The notes beneath the pieces were generated by a model. That model ran no database searches and was not told the origin of the DNA. It worked only from the letters and a program-made list of their open reading frames with translations. A program made the position numbers and the translations under genes. Below, in pieces: positions 1 through 11,642 of a DNA stretch of 64,000 nt (its first letter is position 1; each line of letters begins with the position of its first letter). The stretch covers positions 496,001 through 560,000 of the forward strand of contig MCGE01000015.1 in NCBI GenBank assembly GCA_002105175.1, written 5' to 3'. The stretch comes from Absidia repens (Eukaryota > Mucoromycota > Mucoromycetes > Mucorales > Cunninghamellaceae).

Positions 1-135
1 GTATTTGATACTATACTTTGTAGAGCGTCCCTTTTCCTTTTTTCACTTACCTTGATGGTAAAAATCATTAAAGTTTACTTTGGTGTTTCCAAAAGATAAG
101 TTGTAGTCGTTGATATATGCATTAGCTTTGGCCAT
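1..135 (-). CDS. 5' end of an unidentified gene, cut by window edge
   Basis: On the minus strand an ATG at 135 opens a 28-codon reading frame beginning MAKANAYINDYNLSFG. It runs to a consensus donor (GTAAGTG) right after position 51, and the gene continues leftwards out of the window. The good donor and the clean short first exon support a real gene, but 28 residues show no recognisable domain, and I assign no function. The start codon lies about 1.8 kb from the start of CGR1, with a long non-coding stretch between. Confidence 0.45.
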
Positions 136-1327
136 GGTAAAAAATTAAAAATAAACAGATAAACGAATGGCGACGAATCAAGGATAGTGTAAATAATGAG
201 ACTGTGGTAATTAAGTGTGTGTGTAAGGAACTGTCAGTGGGTGATGGTAGTCAATGTCAAAAAGAGTGAATCAAAAAGATAGAAAAAGAAAAGAAAAGAA
301 GAAAAGAAAAAAAAAGGGACAGCCGCGTGTCTTTAATTTTTTTAGTTGAAAAAAAAAAGCAAAGCGGAGACTGTAATCAGTGGCGAAAATAACACAACGC
401 ATAGTCAGTAAAACTTTGTCTACTGTACTGTACATATTGTACAATCCAGTAAGGTATGGGTACATAAAAGGTATTTTTATGTTCAATTCAAAAATGTGTA
501 TCACTTCGGCAATATCAGTATCACTGGGAGGATCTACAATATGCTGGCGACAGCGGGCGGGAATGAATTGCATTTATGGTTTATCAAAGTGGCAATCATA
601 TCTTCTCAGAGATGTCGATATCCGATTTACTATGATCGACCATCTTTTATCTTTATATTGTCAATATACATACAGTAGTACAGCAGTACTGTACAGTATA
701 CTACAGTACACGACAGAGTGCTACGGTACATTACAGCACACGACAGTACACGACAGTACAGCTCTGCATTGATGTGCTCCATCTGATGACGGAGTTCAAT
801 GTATGCTGTCTGTCAAATCAACATCAGAAAAAAAAGTCGAGAGGATGATCTCTACAGTATTGATAGTATCGTAACAGTGAAGCAAACATTTCACGTACAT
901 GATCGTACTTACAGAAAGCAATTCAAAATGCAAACTATCCCGTCGTCGTCATTTCTGGTTACCATCATCATCCTTCTTTTTCTTCATCTTTTCTCCTGCA
1001 TTACCTCCCTCTTCTGATATTACCATTGATGACAGACCCTTCCCCTGAAATACTAACAAAATTTCTCTTTTTCATTTGTTCGCATATATACTGTATAGCC
1101 ATACAACCCCTTTCTTTTTAATCCATTGCCAAACAATCAACCACTAATATACCAATCATGCATCATACACAATAAATAAATAAAAGAAAAAAAAAAGAAG
1201 GAAAACCAATAACAACAATATGATGCTAATAAAAAGACAGACGTTTTTATTTCTATAAATGATGACTTGATAAAATATATATACAAATGTGTCTAAACTA
1301 TCATGCCCAAACTACATATAACTAAAT
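136..1327. other. intergenic stretch with GTAC-rich cluster
   Basis: About 1.2 kb with no supportable gene. The longest open frames (271-573 minus, 380-772 plus) overlap each other on opposite strands, include low-complexity Phe runs and resemble nothing. Positions about 665-765 hold a dense cluster of GTAC-containing units (AGTACTGTACAG, GTACACGACA repeated), partly palindromic. The right part is A+T-rich, as expected for the CGR1 3' region. Confidence 0.6.
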
Positions 1328-1972
1328 TTAAACACGAGCCTTTTTGCGCAGTTCCTTCTTTTTCATTCTTGCCAATCGTCTTGCGGACATCTATTATGAT
1401 CACAAAACACAACATGGAAAATATTAAAATCAATTTCGTTCGAGTATGCTATTCTCCTACAATCTTTTTCTTTTACCTTTGCAGCCAATGCTTCCTGTCT
1501 TTCCTTTTCTTCCTCGATGCGTTTTCGTTCCAAATTAATTTCCCGTTTTCGCTGTGTATATAGCATAAAATATTTTCAGTCAGTCGTTCAATATGATCAA
1601 GAAGGACTACCAACGTGGATAGATCTCCCTCTATTCTTTTAAAACTTACGTCCTTTTCTGCTTGTTTTTCATCCTTCATTTGCTTTTCCAAGGCCCGGAC
1701 TGTTTGAAGTCGTTGACGTTCTTGTGTTCTCTTTTCCCATGACTTTCGGAGTGATTTGGGTTGTTGAGTGCGCACCGTGGGCGACTTTTGGAGTTTCCAT
1801 ACCTTGCCTAACGAACCACAACAACAACGCAACAATTGAGTATTTCATAGATCATAGACGTTCTTCCCCTTCCCAATCTAATCCCCTACTTACCTGATAC
1901 TCTTTTGGTGATCTTTTCAATAGCACCTCCTACGGGTACTTTGGTATCAGTTTCTTGAATTGTCGAGGACAT
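1328..1972 (-). CDS. CGR1: Cgr1-family rRNA-processing protein
   Basis: Small, highly basic coiled-coil nucleolar protein needed for pre-rRNA processing and 60S subunit assembly. Four exons (1972-1894, 1807-1650, 1551-1477, 1390-1328) join to 124 aa, close to the roughly 120 aa of the yeast protein. The family hallmarks are visible: a GKVWK motif after a short acidic/neutral N-terminus, then a K/E/R/Q-rich helix (SWEKRTQERQRLQ, later KREINLERKRIEEEKERQ), and a C-terminal MSARRLARMKKKELRKKAR tail. Donors are GTAAGT (twice) and GTAAAA; acceptors are TAG/CAG. The ATG at 1972 is the first in frame and gives MSSTIQETD. Only the long helix might be confused with other coiled coils; the tail and order make Cgr1 likely. 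Confidence 0.85.
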
Positions 1973-2314
1973 GATTAAAGTAAAGAAAAAATAAAAGAAA
2001 AGGGGGTGGAAAAAAATTTTCAGTTCATCAAAATAGGAAATCAAGCCTCTCTTTTGGTAGTTTTGAAAATCCGCTGTGGTTGGCCTATTGGATGAAGTGG
2101 CAGCAAGTAGGATAGTTTGTAGTAAAACTATATAAATTAAATGCGTTGGTGATGATTACACCAAACATCTTTTCACGTATAGCAATTATTCTACACTTGA
2201 AAGGGCTAACCAAATTCCAATGAAAGGTAAGCCTTAGAGCAGCTTTGTTGTCCAATGGACGTTGACCAATATTTTTATACTCCGTCATTTTTCAGCTATT
2301 CTTTTCATTGCCTC

Positions 2315-2347
<33 letters not shown>

Positions 2348-2657
2348 CAGTATTATTAAAATTTCTTTTATAATATACACGCCTTATCTATTTGAAAAGA
2401 AAACACACATCCATATACTGGAACTCATTCTGTTGTTTTACCCTTTCCTGGAGGTTTTTTGTTTTTTGTTTTGAAATCAGCTCATAAACAAAACATTTAT
2501 CTATCTTATATTTACACAACCATCACTCCTATTTATTCAGTCTTATCCAACACCTTTTCTTCTTCTCTTTTTTCTTGTCAAAATACATTTGGACTGATCA
2601 CCAACACTTGCTAACCTCTATCTATCTCTATCTACTCAAGTTACATATACAACAAAT
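1973..2657. other. divergent promoter region CGR1 / ADA3
   Basis: About 0.7 kb between the divergent starts of CGR1 and ADA3. It contains a 28-nt T run near 2320-2347 and a T/C-rich stretch (2520-2600) just before the ADA3 start, typical of pyrimidine-rich fungal core promoters. I see no gene in it. Confidence 0.5.
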
Positions 2658-5199
2658 ATGGACAGTGAAGCAACGCGTCAGTACAGCCTACCTATACCGG
2701 TGTCCACATCAACAGCAGCCCATTATCGTCAGCTCAGAAATGCAGCGAACGCTTCTTCGGTTATTACAGCTACTCAACTCAGTGCTATTCCCGAATCTCA
2801 AGATTTACTCAAAATCAAAACTGACTTGGAAGGTCTCTTACCTCACTCGGAAGCTAGGATGCAACACTTGAAAAAGGATTACTCTCATCTGGAAAAGAAC
2901 GTTAAAATCAAAGATAATGGTAAAGCAAAGTGAAGTGAATACAAGTGAGCAGGACATAGTTGACTAACATTCTATTCTGTATTTTTGAACTGATTCTAGC
3001 CGGAGATGGTTCAAAGAAACTCTCCTCTGGGAAAAATGTGAATGCACTACAAGAAAAACTGCGAATCAAGCAGGAATCGTCCGTCTCAGGTATGCTACTG
3101 CTATATATGAACAATTTATAATGATATACGTACTAATTATTACCTTGTTTATCTCCTAGACGATACTCAAGATATATTGCACTCGCCCTCGACAAAATCC
3201 GACCGACAAGCGTAAGTACTGTTTGTGGGACGCGGGAGAGAGCGTGTGTATATAACGTACTGATTATTTTTCGTCTTCTTGACTATACTAGTGCTTTGGA
3301 AACCCTGAAACGACGAAGGCGACGTGAAGATACAGACCCTGACCATGATATGAAACTAAGTAAGCCAATACCTGAAACTGGAGCGAATGAATGATATTAT
3401 ATTAAATCACTGACAATCGTTATATTATATAGCTGGAAGACGAAGCGAATCCCCTCATCCTTTGGGAAAAGTCAAGAAATTGGACAACTCGGCACCACTC
3501 TCAAGAAGCATGTCTCCACCAATGACAGGAATATCGAAACACACACCTAAATCAAACGACGTAAGTCACTCTCACATGTCCTTTTGTGTCTCAAAAACCA
3601 CTGTTTTATAGTTAACGCCTTTTTTTTTTAATGATATAACGACAGACCTTTAAAAAGAAAAAACTGACCTCTTCAGCATCAAAGGACTCATCATCGAATG
3701 CTACAGCGCGGGCGCATCAGCTGACAAACGGTGGAAATGATACTATAGGCTCACCGAGCAACAGCAATAACAACAAAACCAAGACATCTTCGGTGGTGAA
3801 AAATAGCAACAATAAGGACGTGGATTTTGTTCGGGTCAAGGCAAAAGATCAAGTTCCTATTTTGACATTTTGGACTTATTTGGAACCTTACTTCCGGCCT
3901 GTGACAGAAGAAGATCGCGATTTTTTATTACAAAAGGTATATACACATACACATATCAAAGGCAATGGCAGCGAAAAGAGGCAAGGGAAATCCGGATATC
4001 TTATCCCTTTTTTTTTGTATTGTTAGAATGATGATCCAAAGCCATATTTGATACCACCATTGGGTCAGAATTACCAGGAAGCATGGGCTGAAGAAGATAG
4101 AGGGTTACCATCCAGCCGATCGCAATCTCCGGTACTGGGCTCATCGTCCGCATCGTCTTCTTCACGGCATGACTCACATGATATGGATGATGGTAGTGGC
4201 GGGGTTGGATTGGGCGCATTATCAAATGGTGGAGGACAAGTGGGATCATCATCATCAGCACAACAACAAAACGATCGACTGAAATACTTTAGTCCGAGCG
4301 AAACACTTACAGACGATTACTTATTGACCGAAGATTTAACATGTGGCACATTGACTGAACGATTGCTTAGTAGCTTGGTGGCGGAAGATGTGGGTGTAGA
4401 TCCTGCGGATGTGGAATCTTATATTGCTTCAAGTCATGACGATGGAACGAAAAGCTCAAATTTACATGGTGGTGGTAACAGTAGTAGTGACGATGATGAT
4501 GACGACTACTCAAATATCAGCGAAGGAAGAACAATTGTGGAATTGTCATCTAGGCCCCCTGATGATGTGGTGGAATTTGAGGAACGATTAAAAAGGGAAC
4601 TACGCTACGCTGGCTTATTTGGTGATGATGAGGTAAAAAAGAAAACCAAAAACAAAGTCAACAATACAGATTTATTGACTATTTATGGGGATTTGTGTAT
4701 ATGTGATTTTGAATATAGGTGGATTGGAATGCAAAAGAAGATGATGAAATATGTGCCGAATTACGAAAACTTTCTCGGGATCTCAAAGAACAGGTGGCAG
4801 TCAATGAATTTAGAAAGAAACGGTTATTAGAAGTGACGGATCGACAACTGCAATATGAACAATACCGACATGTTCTTGATAATCTGGATAGTCAAGTTGA
4901 ACAGTGCTATATCAAACGCTTTGTAAGTAGATTAGGAATACTCTCAGTAAAAAAAAAGTATTAATTAAGTCATATATTTTTTTTTTGTTTTATCAATATA
5001 GCGGACGCAGAAATCAAAGAAACGAAAGGCCCAGACTACTCCAAAATCTATGCTATCAGAAAATGCGGTACATGCTATGGAAAAGCGAAAAACGTGGATT
5101 GATACCTTAGGGAGAATATTCAACAACAACAATATGGTGATGCCACAACGCTCTATTTACGACACTGAACGTGATCCTTCTGTTGCTGCTGATGACTGA
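2658..5199 (+). CDS. NGG1: Ada3/Ngg1 subunit of SAGA-type histone acetyltransferase
   Basis: Transcriptional adaptor that joins Ada2 and Gcn5 in the HAT module of SAGA/ADA in the nucleus. Nine exons (2658-2919, 3000-3089, 3160-3211, 3292-3359, 3433-3560, 3646-3936, 4027-4632, 4719-4922, 5002-5199) keep phase and give 632 aa. The middle carries the conserved block VRVKAKDQVPILTFWTYLEP followed by YFRPVTEEDRDFLLQK and NDDPKPYLIPPLG. The C-terminal third carries the Ada3 domain (VDWNAKEDDEICAELRKLSR and a coiled coil, then IKRFRTQKSKKRKA). Between them is a Ser/Asp/Gly-rich low-complexity linker. All three blocks in order make Ada3 the only sensible call. The start is the first ATG after a pyrimidine-rich leader. 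An AATAAA lies about 200 nt after the stop. Confidence 0.88.
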
Positions 5200-5849
5200 C
5201 ATTCTTTATATCCTCCCTTTTCCTCTTCCCTTTCCCATTTTCATTCCCATATCATCTTGGTATATTCTTGTTATTTTAGTTTTAGTGTCTGTTTCTTCCC
5301 CCCCCATTTCTACATAGTCATTACATCTCTCTCTCTCTCTCCTTTTTTTTTTTTACTCATTATATATTTTGCTCTTTGGTTTACCTCATATCAATATTGA
5401 AATAAAGAATTGATCGACCTTGTTTGATATTAGAAAATTATGGTTTATTGAATCGTTGTGTCTCTCTTTTATAGGAATTGTAATTGCATGAATAATTAAC
5501 TGTGTTGGTTTTACAAAAATTATTAAATTATTTTAAAATAGACATTAACATGAGCCATGAATGATAAAGAAAGGAATAGCTCATTGCATTGTACCTATCG
5601 TACTGTAACTGTATAGTACATCAGTTGTGGGCATCAGTACGGTACAGCCAAAGTTTATGCAATCTCTGCTCTTTTCCGTCCTGGTCCTAGCGGGATTTCA
5701 ATATTATCTTCGTTATTGGACTTCTCTTCCCTCGTTTTCTTTTTCTTTTTCTTTTTCTTTTCTGTATATCCCTCCTTTATATATATCTCACTCTTTCTAC
5801 TTTTATATATACTCCTTCCTTGTAGTTGTTTACATATTGTTTTACGGAC
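5200..5849. other. ADA3 3' region and F-box gene promoter
   Basis: The ADA3 3' UTR is C/T-rich, with AATAAA at about 5401. A cluster of GTAC units sits at 5598-5645. Just before the F-box gene start there is a (CTTTTT)n pyrimidine tract (5725-5762). I see no further gene. Confidence 0.5.
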
Positions 5850-7919
5850 ATGGCGTGCCTCAACTCTCTTCCCGTTGAATTACTACACCATGTTTGTATC
5901 TATCTGAATAGTAAAGAGGTCCTGCAAATGATATCGGTGAACCGTTACTTTTACACCATTTTGTATTCAAACCTCTTCCAAAACGTCAAGATTGATGGCA
6001 CCAGAAAACTGCACCTCTTTCTTACTGCTCTTGAAAACGGACGGCAGAATTCGGCACATTATGGATGGGCAACCAAAACATTCCAGATCGTCTATACACC
6101 TATCATGAGACACCAGCTCGCCATTCTATTGCAAGAATGCCCTCGCATCAGTGAATTGGACATGGACAGTATCGCTTGGCACCACATTTGTCCACACAAA
6201 CGCGGCCGAATATGGAATCCCAATAGCGACGCCTTCCGCGAATGTCTCAATATCACCTTCACGCAATATCAGAATCTCACGGTCCTATCTCTCAACTTGA
6301 GTGGGTATACGTCGCAAATCATCGATATTTACCAACTTTTACCGCTTGTCTCTGGTCTTCACACGCTCAAGCTCCTCAATGTCTACCATTTACTCACAAT
6401 GAATGATATGGACAAAATACACACCTACTGCCCGCGACTGATGGACCTCACCCTTTCCGGATTTTGCTTGAACCGTACTCGCATTCCCCTTCCTGTCACA
6501 CAATGCCTCACTCTACGCCACCTGTGTATCGAATTTTCCTCTGGTTGGTCTTACTACTACAATTGGCTCTGGTACATTGGTCGCAAGTACATCAACCTCT
6601 CTTCTCTACGATGTGAATGCACCTCTGCTATGGGAATTCGTTCTCCTAGCGTTTTGGATGAGCAAGAAATGGAGGAGGGCTTCACTGTCTTTGCTCAACA
6701 ACACGCCTTGACCTTGAAAAAACTGGAACTTATCAACATAGTCTTTGATAAAAGTTTTATGGAAGCCTTGCGAGACCCCTATGGAATCAACTACTTCTAC
6801 GGCAACGACGACGACGACATCATGATCAACATCGACGACGACATCGACAATAAGGACCACGTGGGATCCATGATGGACTGGAATACAACAGCAACTCCAA
6901 TGCGGCGAACTAGGGCATCATTGACCAGCGCAAAATTTAACAACCATACGACATTTATCAAACCTGAAGTATTCGTAAGCATCCTTCACTATGTGCAGCA
7001 TACGATCCGAACTCTCAGTATTGCATGGCCAATGATGGGGCCCGATCATATACACCTTTGCAACTGCCTCATGCGGTGTGTCTTTCTTACCGAATTGGCG
7101 ATTCAGATTCCTGGGTACATGGTGGGCATGGCGGATAACAATGAGACGGTGCCTTTTGATCAGATTCTGCAGTGCTGTCCTTTACTCATCAAACTTCACA
7201 TAAATCATGGCAAGATATATATGGTCGGTCATGGCAATCATAATGGTAGCGTCAACACTCTCAACTATCCTCTCAAAACTCTGGTGCTGGAATTTGTGTT
7301 TATCCCGAGCTGCTTCATGGTGATGGAAAATTATGGCTTACTCAACCTTGAACAAATCTCGTTGGATCACTGTGCTATCTACAACATGAACCCCCGCACG
7401 CCGTCAAATCCGAAGATTATGTTGGATTGGCTCTTCCCTATTCCTGCTCCTCCTTCATTGATTGAAAGCGACTCGACCCTGACTTTACCTCGTCGTCCAC
7501 TTACTATCAGTCTCTACCACAATCTCTTTGTGAATCCCGAAACCAACATGGCTTCTCTTGTATGTGATTATGTCTCCATATCGCAACACGGAAAAGGTGA
7601 AGAAGGCTCATGGATTCTTCGATCAGGGTAAAAAAGAAAAAAAGAAGGGCAATCATCAAACAGGAAAACACACAAACGCACCATATTAACTTTTTTTTTT
7701 CCATCCTTTCTTCTTCGATATAGTTATATACAAAAAATACTCCGTATGTCAAGTTCAATGTTACGAAGAAAATCTGGTCAATTAAAGCGCAATAACTATC
7801 GACAACAGGTGCCTTCAGAATTTCACGATGGTCAAGCACCCACTACACCAAATGTTGGTATCTTATTATATTGTCATTCTGTAGACTCTCTTTGTGTCAA
7901 TGGATTACAACTTATTTGA
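5850..7919 (+). CDS. F-box / leucine-rich protein
   Basis: Putative substrate-recognition subunit of an SCF ubiquitin ligase. Two exons (5850-7627, 7724-7919) give 657 aa. Residues 1-40 form an F-box: LNSLPVELLHHVCIYLNSKE, then LQMISVNRYFYTILY. The rest contains irregular LRR-like units (for example LTVLSLNLSG, LHTLKLLNVYHL, LMDLTLSGFCL, LRHLCIEFSS). There is an Asp-rich insert around residues 315-335, encoded by GACGAC repeats. I chose the ATG at 5850 because the F-box begins immediately after it; an in-frame ATG at 5826 would add only 8 residues. The intron removes a stop at 7629, and the second exon ends in a low-complexity tail. F-box/LRR proteins of this type are numerous in Mucorales and the target is unknown. 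Confidence 0.8.
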
Positions 7920-8364
7920 TCCCCCCGTCTCTACTCTTCTCCCCTTCTCCCCAAATTGCTTCTCTTCCCCCCCCCTACATCCAATACACTGTTATCATAT
8001 CTATCTATCTACATATATTTTACATGCACATACCATTTGCTTCTATTTCACCACTGTATTCTTTTATCTCCTTCCTTTGCATATCCATCCCTCCTTAGTT
8101 TATAATATCAGTACATATACACAATATATCATACCTTTCTGTGTTTTATATGCATATCAATAAAAAATATTTTTATCCTTGCTAAAAACTGTCTACTGTG
8201 CCATTACTGTTGTTGAGAATGTTTGTATTGGTAGAGACGTCAATATATGATGCAGAAACTTTTTATTTTTATTTTTTATTTGCATATAACGAAGTAAAGC
8301 TACATGGCCATACCATTTTCAATAAAAACTAAACTAAACTAACTAAAAGGATATCACTACCGTA
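7920..8364. other. convergent 3' intergenic region
   Basis: Lies between the ends of the F-box gene and the MDE1-like gene. C/T-rich 3' UTR sequence is followed by an AATAAA-type signal near 8159 for the plus-strand gene. TTTATT motifs near 8262-8280 could serve the minus-strand gene. No ORF of interest. Confidence 0.5.
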
Positions 8365-9217
8365 CTATTGGGAGCCTTCATCCAAGCAGGTATCCATACC
8401 AATCGACTTCATCTTGACGGCAATTTCGAACAAGTAATCATAGCATTCAGACATGGTCTTTGCCTTTTCCCAAGATTCACCCCAAACATAGACACCATGG
8501 CGTCTAACAAGGACGGCGTTAGTTTCAGGATACTTTTCCATAGCCTAATATGATATCAAAAAGAAGGGAGAGTCTTTAGCAAATGATTTGTTTTTGATTC
8601 GATTTCTTGCTTTACCAGAGCCATGCGTTCAGTCAAATCTTCTTCTTCAGGGGTATTTTCCACAATAGGCACGACCAATTTATCAAAGTAACGGAGATTG
8701 GCTTTGGTAGATCCACGACGAATGCCCTTGATCATTTCTTGATGGGAGATTTCAAAGGTATCACCAGAAAACAACAAGGTGGCCATCACTGCATTTTGGG
8801 AATGTGTATGAATACAGGCACCAGCGGCACGCATGGTATAGGCATTGTAGAAAAGAGGGGTACATGCGGAAGGTTTCAATACGGGAGGTTGGCGAAGAAG
8901 TGTGCGATCTTGAAGGGTAAGGACAAATAAATCATCAGCTACCATACGTTCCTTTTGGACACCAGAAGGAGCAATATAGACATGGTCACTATTTGGAAAA
9001 AAAAAAGTCCACCCCGTTAAAAAAAACAAGATAAGAAGAGTTTTTTCAATCATCGACGAGGTCTTTTTCTTTACCCTTTACGAATACTGATCCCACCACC
9101 AGTACCAGTCACCCAACCAAGCGTGTAAAACAAGCGGCATAGTTCGGGAATAAGATTGGCAGGATGTTGAGGATCGTCTGATCGACAAAGAGCGTTGGCA
9201 TCGTTGTTCGAGCTCAT
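8365..9217 (-). CDS. MDE1: methylthioribulose-1-phosphate dehydratase (methionine salvage)
   Basis: Class II aldolase/adducin-fold enzyme that dehydrates 5-methylthioribulose-1-phosphate in the cytosolic methionine salvage pathway. Three exons (9217-9075, 8988-8616, 8544-8365) give 231 aa, near the usual 230-245. Seen directly: the GTGGGISIR phosphate-binding loop (residues 38-46), IAPSGVQKE (53-61), zinc ligands H108 and H110 in CIHTHSQNA, the catalytic-type glutamate E132 in SHQEMIKG, and the third zinc ligand H188 in RRHGVYVWG. All metal ligands are therefore present. The start at 9217 is the ATG nearest the conserved N-terminus; a longer frame upstream runs through a poly-A tract and is ignored. 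It is divergent from SGT1 with only 207 bp between start codons. Family symbols are MDE1 in yeast and mtnB in bacteria. Confidence 0.92.
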
Positions 9218-9424
9218 GATAATGTATGGAAGAGGGAAAAAAAAAAAAAAAAAAAAAAAGACTTGAAACGCCGAACTCTTTGAAAAAGAAACAGTCAAAT
9301 TCTGACCAATAAAATGATCAATTCAATCATGCGCGGGTCCTTTCTTTTTTTTTTTTTTATTCTTTTACTTTCTTTTGCATTCTTTTTCTTTCTCTTTTTT
9401 TTTACAAATTATTATTTTTTATCT
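9218..9424. promoter_or_regulatory. shared divergent promoter MDE1 / SGT1
   Basis: The 207 bp between the two start codons must hold both promoters. On the plus strand it contains an A run (9238-9259) on the MDE1 side and T-rich tracts (9343-9420) on the SGT1 side. These are nucleosome-disfavouring sequences typical of fungal promoters. No specific factor site is claimed. Confidence 0.45.
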
Positions 9425-11159
9425 ATGTCTGGCGCGGATATTTATGCCAAGGCAAATGATGCCTTTTTTGATGACGATTACGATGAAGCATTAGATTTAT
9501 TTACCCAGGCTATTCAAGCTGAACCCAAGAATCCTGAATTTATTTTGAAGCGGTAACAAAAATTTAACTTCCTGGAAACTTCTAGACAAAATGTCCCCTC
9601 TCACATCTCTTTCGTCCTTCCTTTTATATATATAATAGATGCGTTGTGTATCAGAAGCTAAGCAAATATCAAGAAGCTGCCACCGATGCCAAAACTGCGC
9701 TGAAAATTCTCGAAGAATCTCAAGGTAGCCGGACTTTGTTGGCTCGCGCTCATTTGCAGACTGGGTAAGAGATTTATGAGGGGAGAGAATGGAGAAAGGA
9801 AGAACTCACCAAACTAACACCTTTTTTTTTTTTTTTTTCCTTCTTTTCTTCTCTTCAAATTACTATGTAGAATTACTCAACATCATTTGAAGAACTATAC
9901 CGAAGCTCAACAACATTTTGAAGCTTCCAAAGAGTTGAATCCCACTGAAAAAACCTTAGTGACTTGGCTACGAAAAAATGCGGACAAAATACCCAAAGGT
10001 AATCAATACAAAGAAAATAGAAAGAAGGCAATAGAATGACACAGGCTAAATACCATATGTATCATTATTGTTGTTGGTTCCCCCCCTCTCTAGTTGAACC
10101 TTCTCCTCCAGTTGTTCCCCAAGTACTTGGCGAATCATCTGCTGTCAAACCCACTCCTCAACAAGCTCGTGTTAGGTATGTTTTCAATAGTATGCCCACC
10201 TTTGTATTCATGTTGATGCTGATAATGAGGATACTAATATATGATGTTTTAGGCATGAATGGTTCCAAAACGAAAGCTTCATTACTGTTGAAGTGTTTAT
10301 GAAAAACATTAAACCTGATACCGTGTCATTGGAATTTTTTGAAACCTCGGTAAAGGATAAGGCTAGATTTGGGTTGGGATTGGGATTGGGATTAAGGGGT
10401 GACATGTGGACAGTAGAATATTAGAATGAGAAGGACGGGGGTGCGTGAGTTTGCTATTACTATTATTCTTGTGTGTGTGTTTGTGTGCTCATATTTTTTG
10501 TTTTGTATTTTAGTTATCTCTTTCTATCAAAATGCCCAGTGGCTCGGACTATTCTTTGGAACTTGATCCTTTGGCCCATGAAATCTTACCCAAAGAATCA
10601 TCTTACAAGATCTTGTCTACCAAATTGGAAATCAAATTGAAGAAGAAGCAAGCGGGAATTCTCTGGGGTGCTTTAGAAAGCGAAAATGATCAAGGCAGTG
10701 CAAGTAAGTTGGATATATGCGGAACATCTGTGTGTGAGACAAATTATGCAAATTTGGGATAGATGATATTAACCGTCCGACATCTTTTTTTTTTTTTTTC
10801 AACAGTGGCAGCTGCTAGCACTAGTGGTAAAAAGGCAAAGGATTGGAACAAACTGGTCAAGGATATTGATCAAGATCAGGAGAAAGCACAAGGTGAAGAA
10901 GCTTTGAATGGATTGTTTCAACAGATTTACAAGGATGCGGATGAAGATACCAAACGAGCAATGATGAAGAGTTTTGTGGAAAGTAATGGAACCTGTTTGT
11001 CGACCAACTGGAGTGAAGTGGGTAGTGGTACTGTCGAAACGAAGCCTCCTGAAGGAATGGTTGCTAAAAAGGTAAATGTTACGGTATAAAGTTACGGGTA
11101 TTTTGCAGCGGCTAACTAGCCTTTTTTTTTTTTTTTTTTTACATGTAATACAGTATTAA
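9425..11159 (+). CDS. SGT1: Sgt1 co-chaperone of Hsp90 and SCF
   Basis: Adaptor linking Hsp90 to Skp1/SCF and kinetochore assembly. Eight exons (9425-9552, 9639-9764, 9871-9998, 10094-10175, 10253-10349, 10514-10703, 10806-11071, 11154-11159) give 340 aa. The TPR region (about 1-115) starts MSGADIYAKANDAFFDDDYD and includes FTQAIQAEPKNPEFILKR. The CS domain (about 155-235) starts RHEWFQNESFITVEVFMKNI. The SGS domain (about 250-340) contains DWNKLVKDIDQDQEKA and ends with GMVAKKY. The last exon is only TAT TAA: reading through the donor at 11072 would give a non-family VNVTV tail, while splicing restores the Lys-Lys-Tyr end known in the family. It shares a divergent promoter with the MDE1-like gene. 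AATAAA lies near 11286. Confidence 0.92.
10350..10513 (+). other. SGT1 intron 5 with G-run array
   Basis: This 164-nt intron, the longest of the gene, carries five G runs on the coding strand at about 10371-10399, spaced by TT/ATT (GGGTTGGGATTGGGATTGGG, then AAGGGG). It could form a G-quadruplex in the pre-mRNA or DNA. Confidence 0.6.
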
Positions 11160-11410
11160 TGAATGAAACGATGGCTATATGGGTTTACCAAGTAGGTGAT
11201 CTTCTCTCTTTGCAATGTAGTGTTATTATTTAGTTTTTAGTCTAGATTCCACCTTTTATTTACCAAATTAGTTATAAGTGTATGCAATAAAATCAACATT
11301 GGACCTATTTTTTATTTTTATGATATTTCTCTGGGAACTAATGTGTGTTTGAGAGTGGATCGGTAGTTGAAAAAAAACGTGGGGTAAAAGCAGAAAATCA
11401 TGCCAAGTAT

Positions 11411-11642
11411 TTTAACTTCAAATTGAGACGAAGTCAATTTTTTTTCTGGACGGCGGCTTTTAAATTGTAGACTTCAGGGATCGATTCGTCATGCTGAAAC
11501 TTTTTGAATAGGGTGTCCTAAAAAAGAACTTGGGTTGAAGTAGTCTTAGTGTATTGCACCTTTTTTTTTTTTTTTTTTTTTTTTTGGCACCTCAATTTTT
11601 CATCTCAAAATAAATTTGACTTCGTCTCAATTTGAAGTTAAA
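11411..11642. mobile_element. MITE-like element with perfect 27-bp terminal inverted repeats
   Basis: The left end (11411-11437) starts TTTAACTTCAAATTGAGACG and is the exact reverse complement of the right end (11616-11642). The 232-bp interior is non-coding and includes a T run. Each end carries TTAA, which could be part of the inverted repeat or a TTAA target duplication (then the repeat is CTTCAAATTG...). Internal segments recur at 16605-16842 in rearranged form. The size, perfect inverted repeats and lack of coding sequence fit a non-autonomous DNA element; no transposase is present here. Confidence 0.7.

Noticed and set aside
271..772. Open frames on both strands upstream of CGR1
   Set aside because: They overlap on opposite strands, run through Phe/Lys homopolymer codons and GTAC repeats, and resemble no family.
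7856..7883. Possible extra intron near the end of the F-box gene
   Set aside because: GTATCT...TGTAG would be 28 nt long; reading through gives an open frame to the TGA at 7917.
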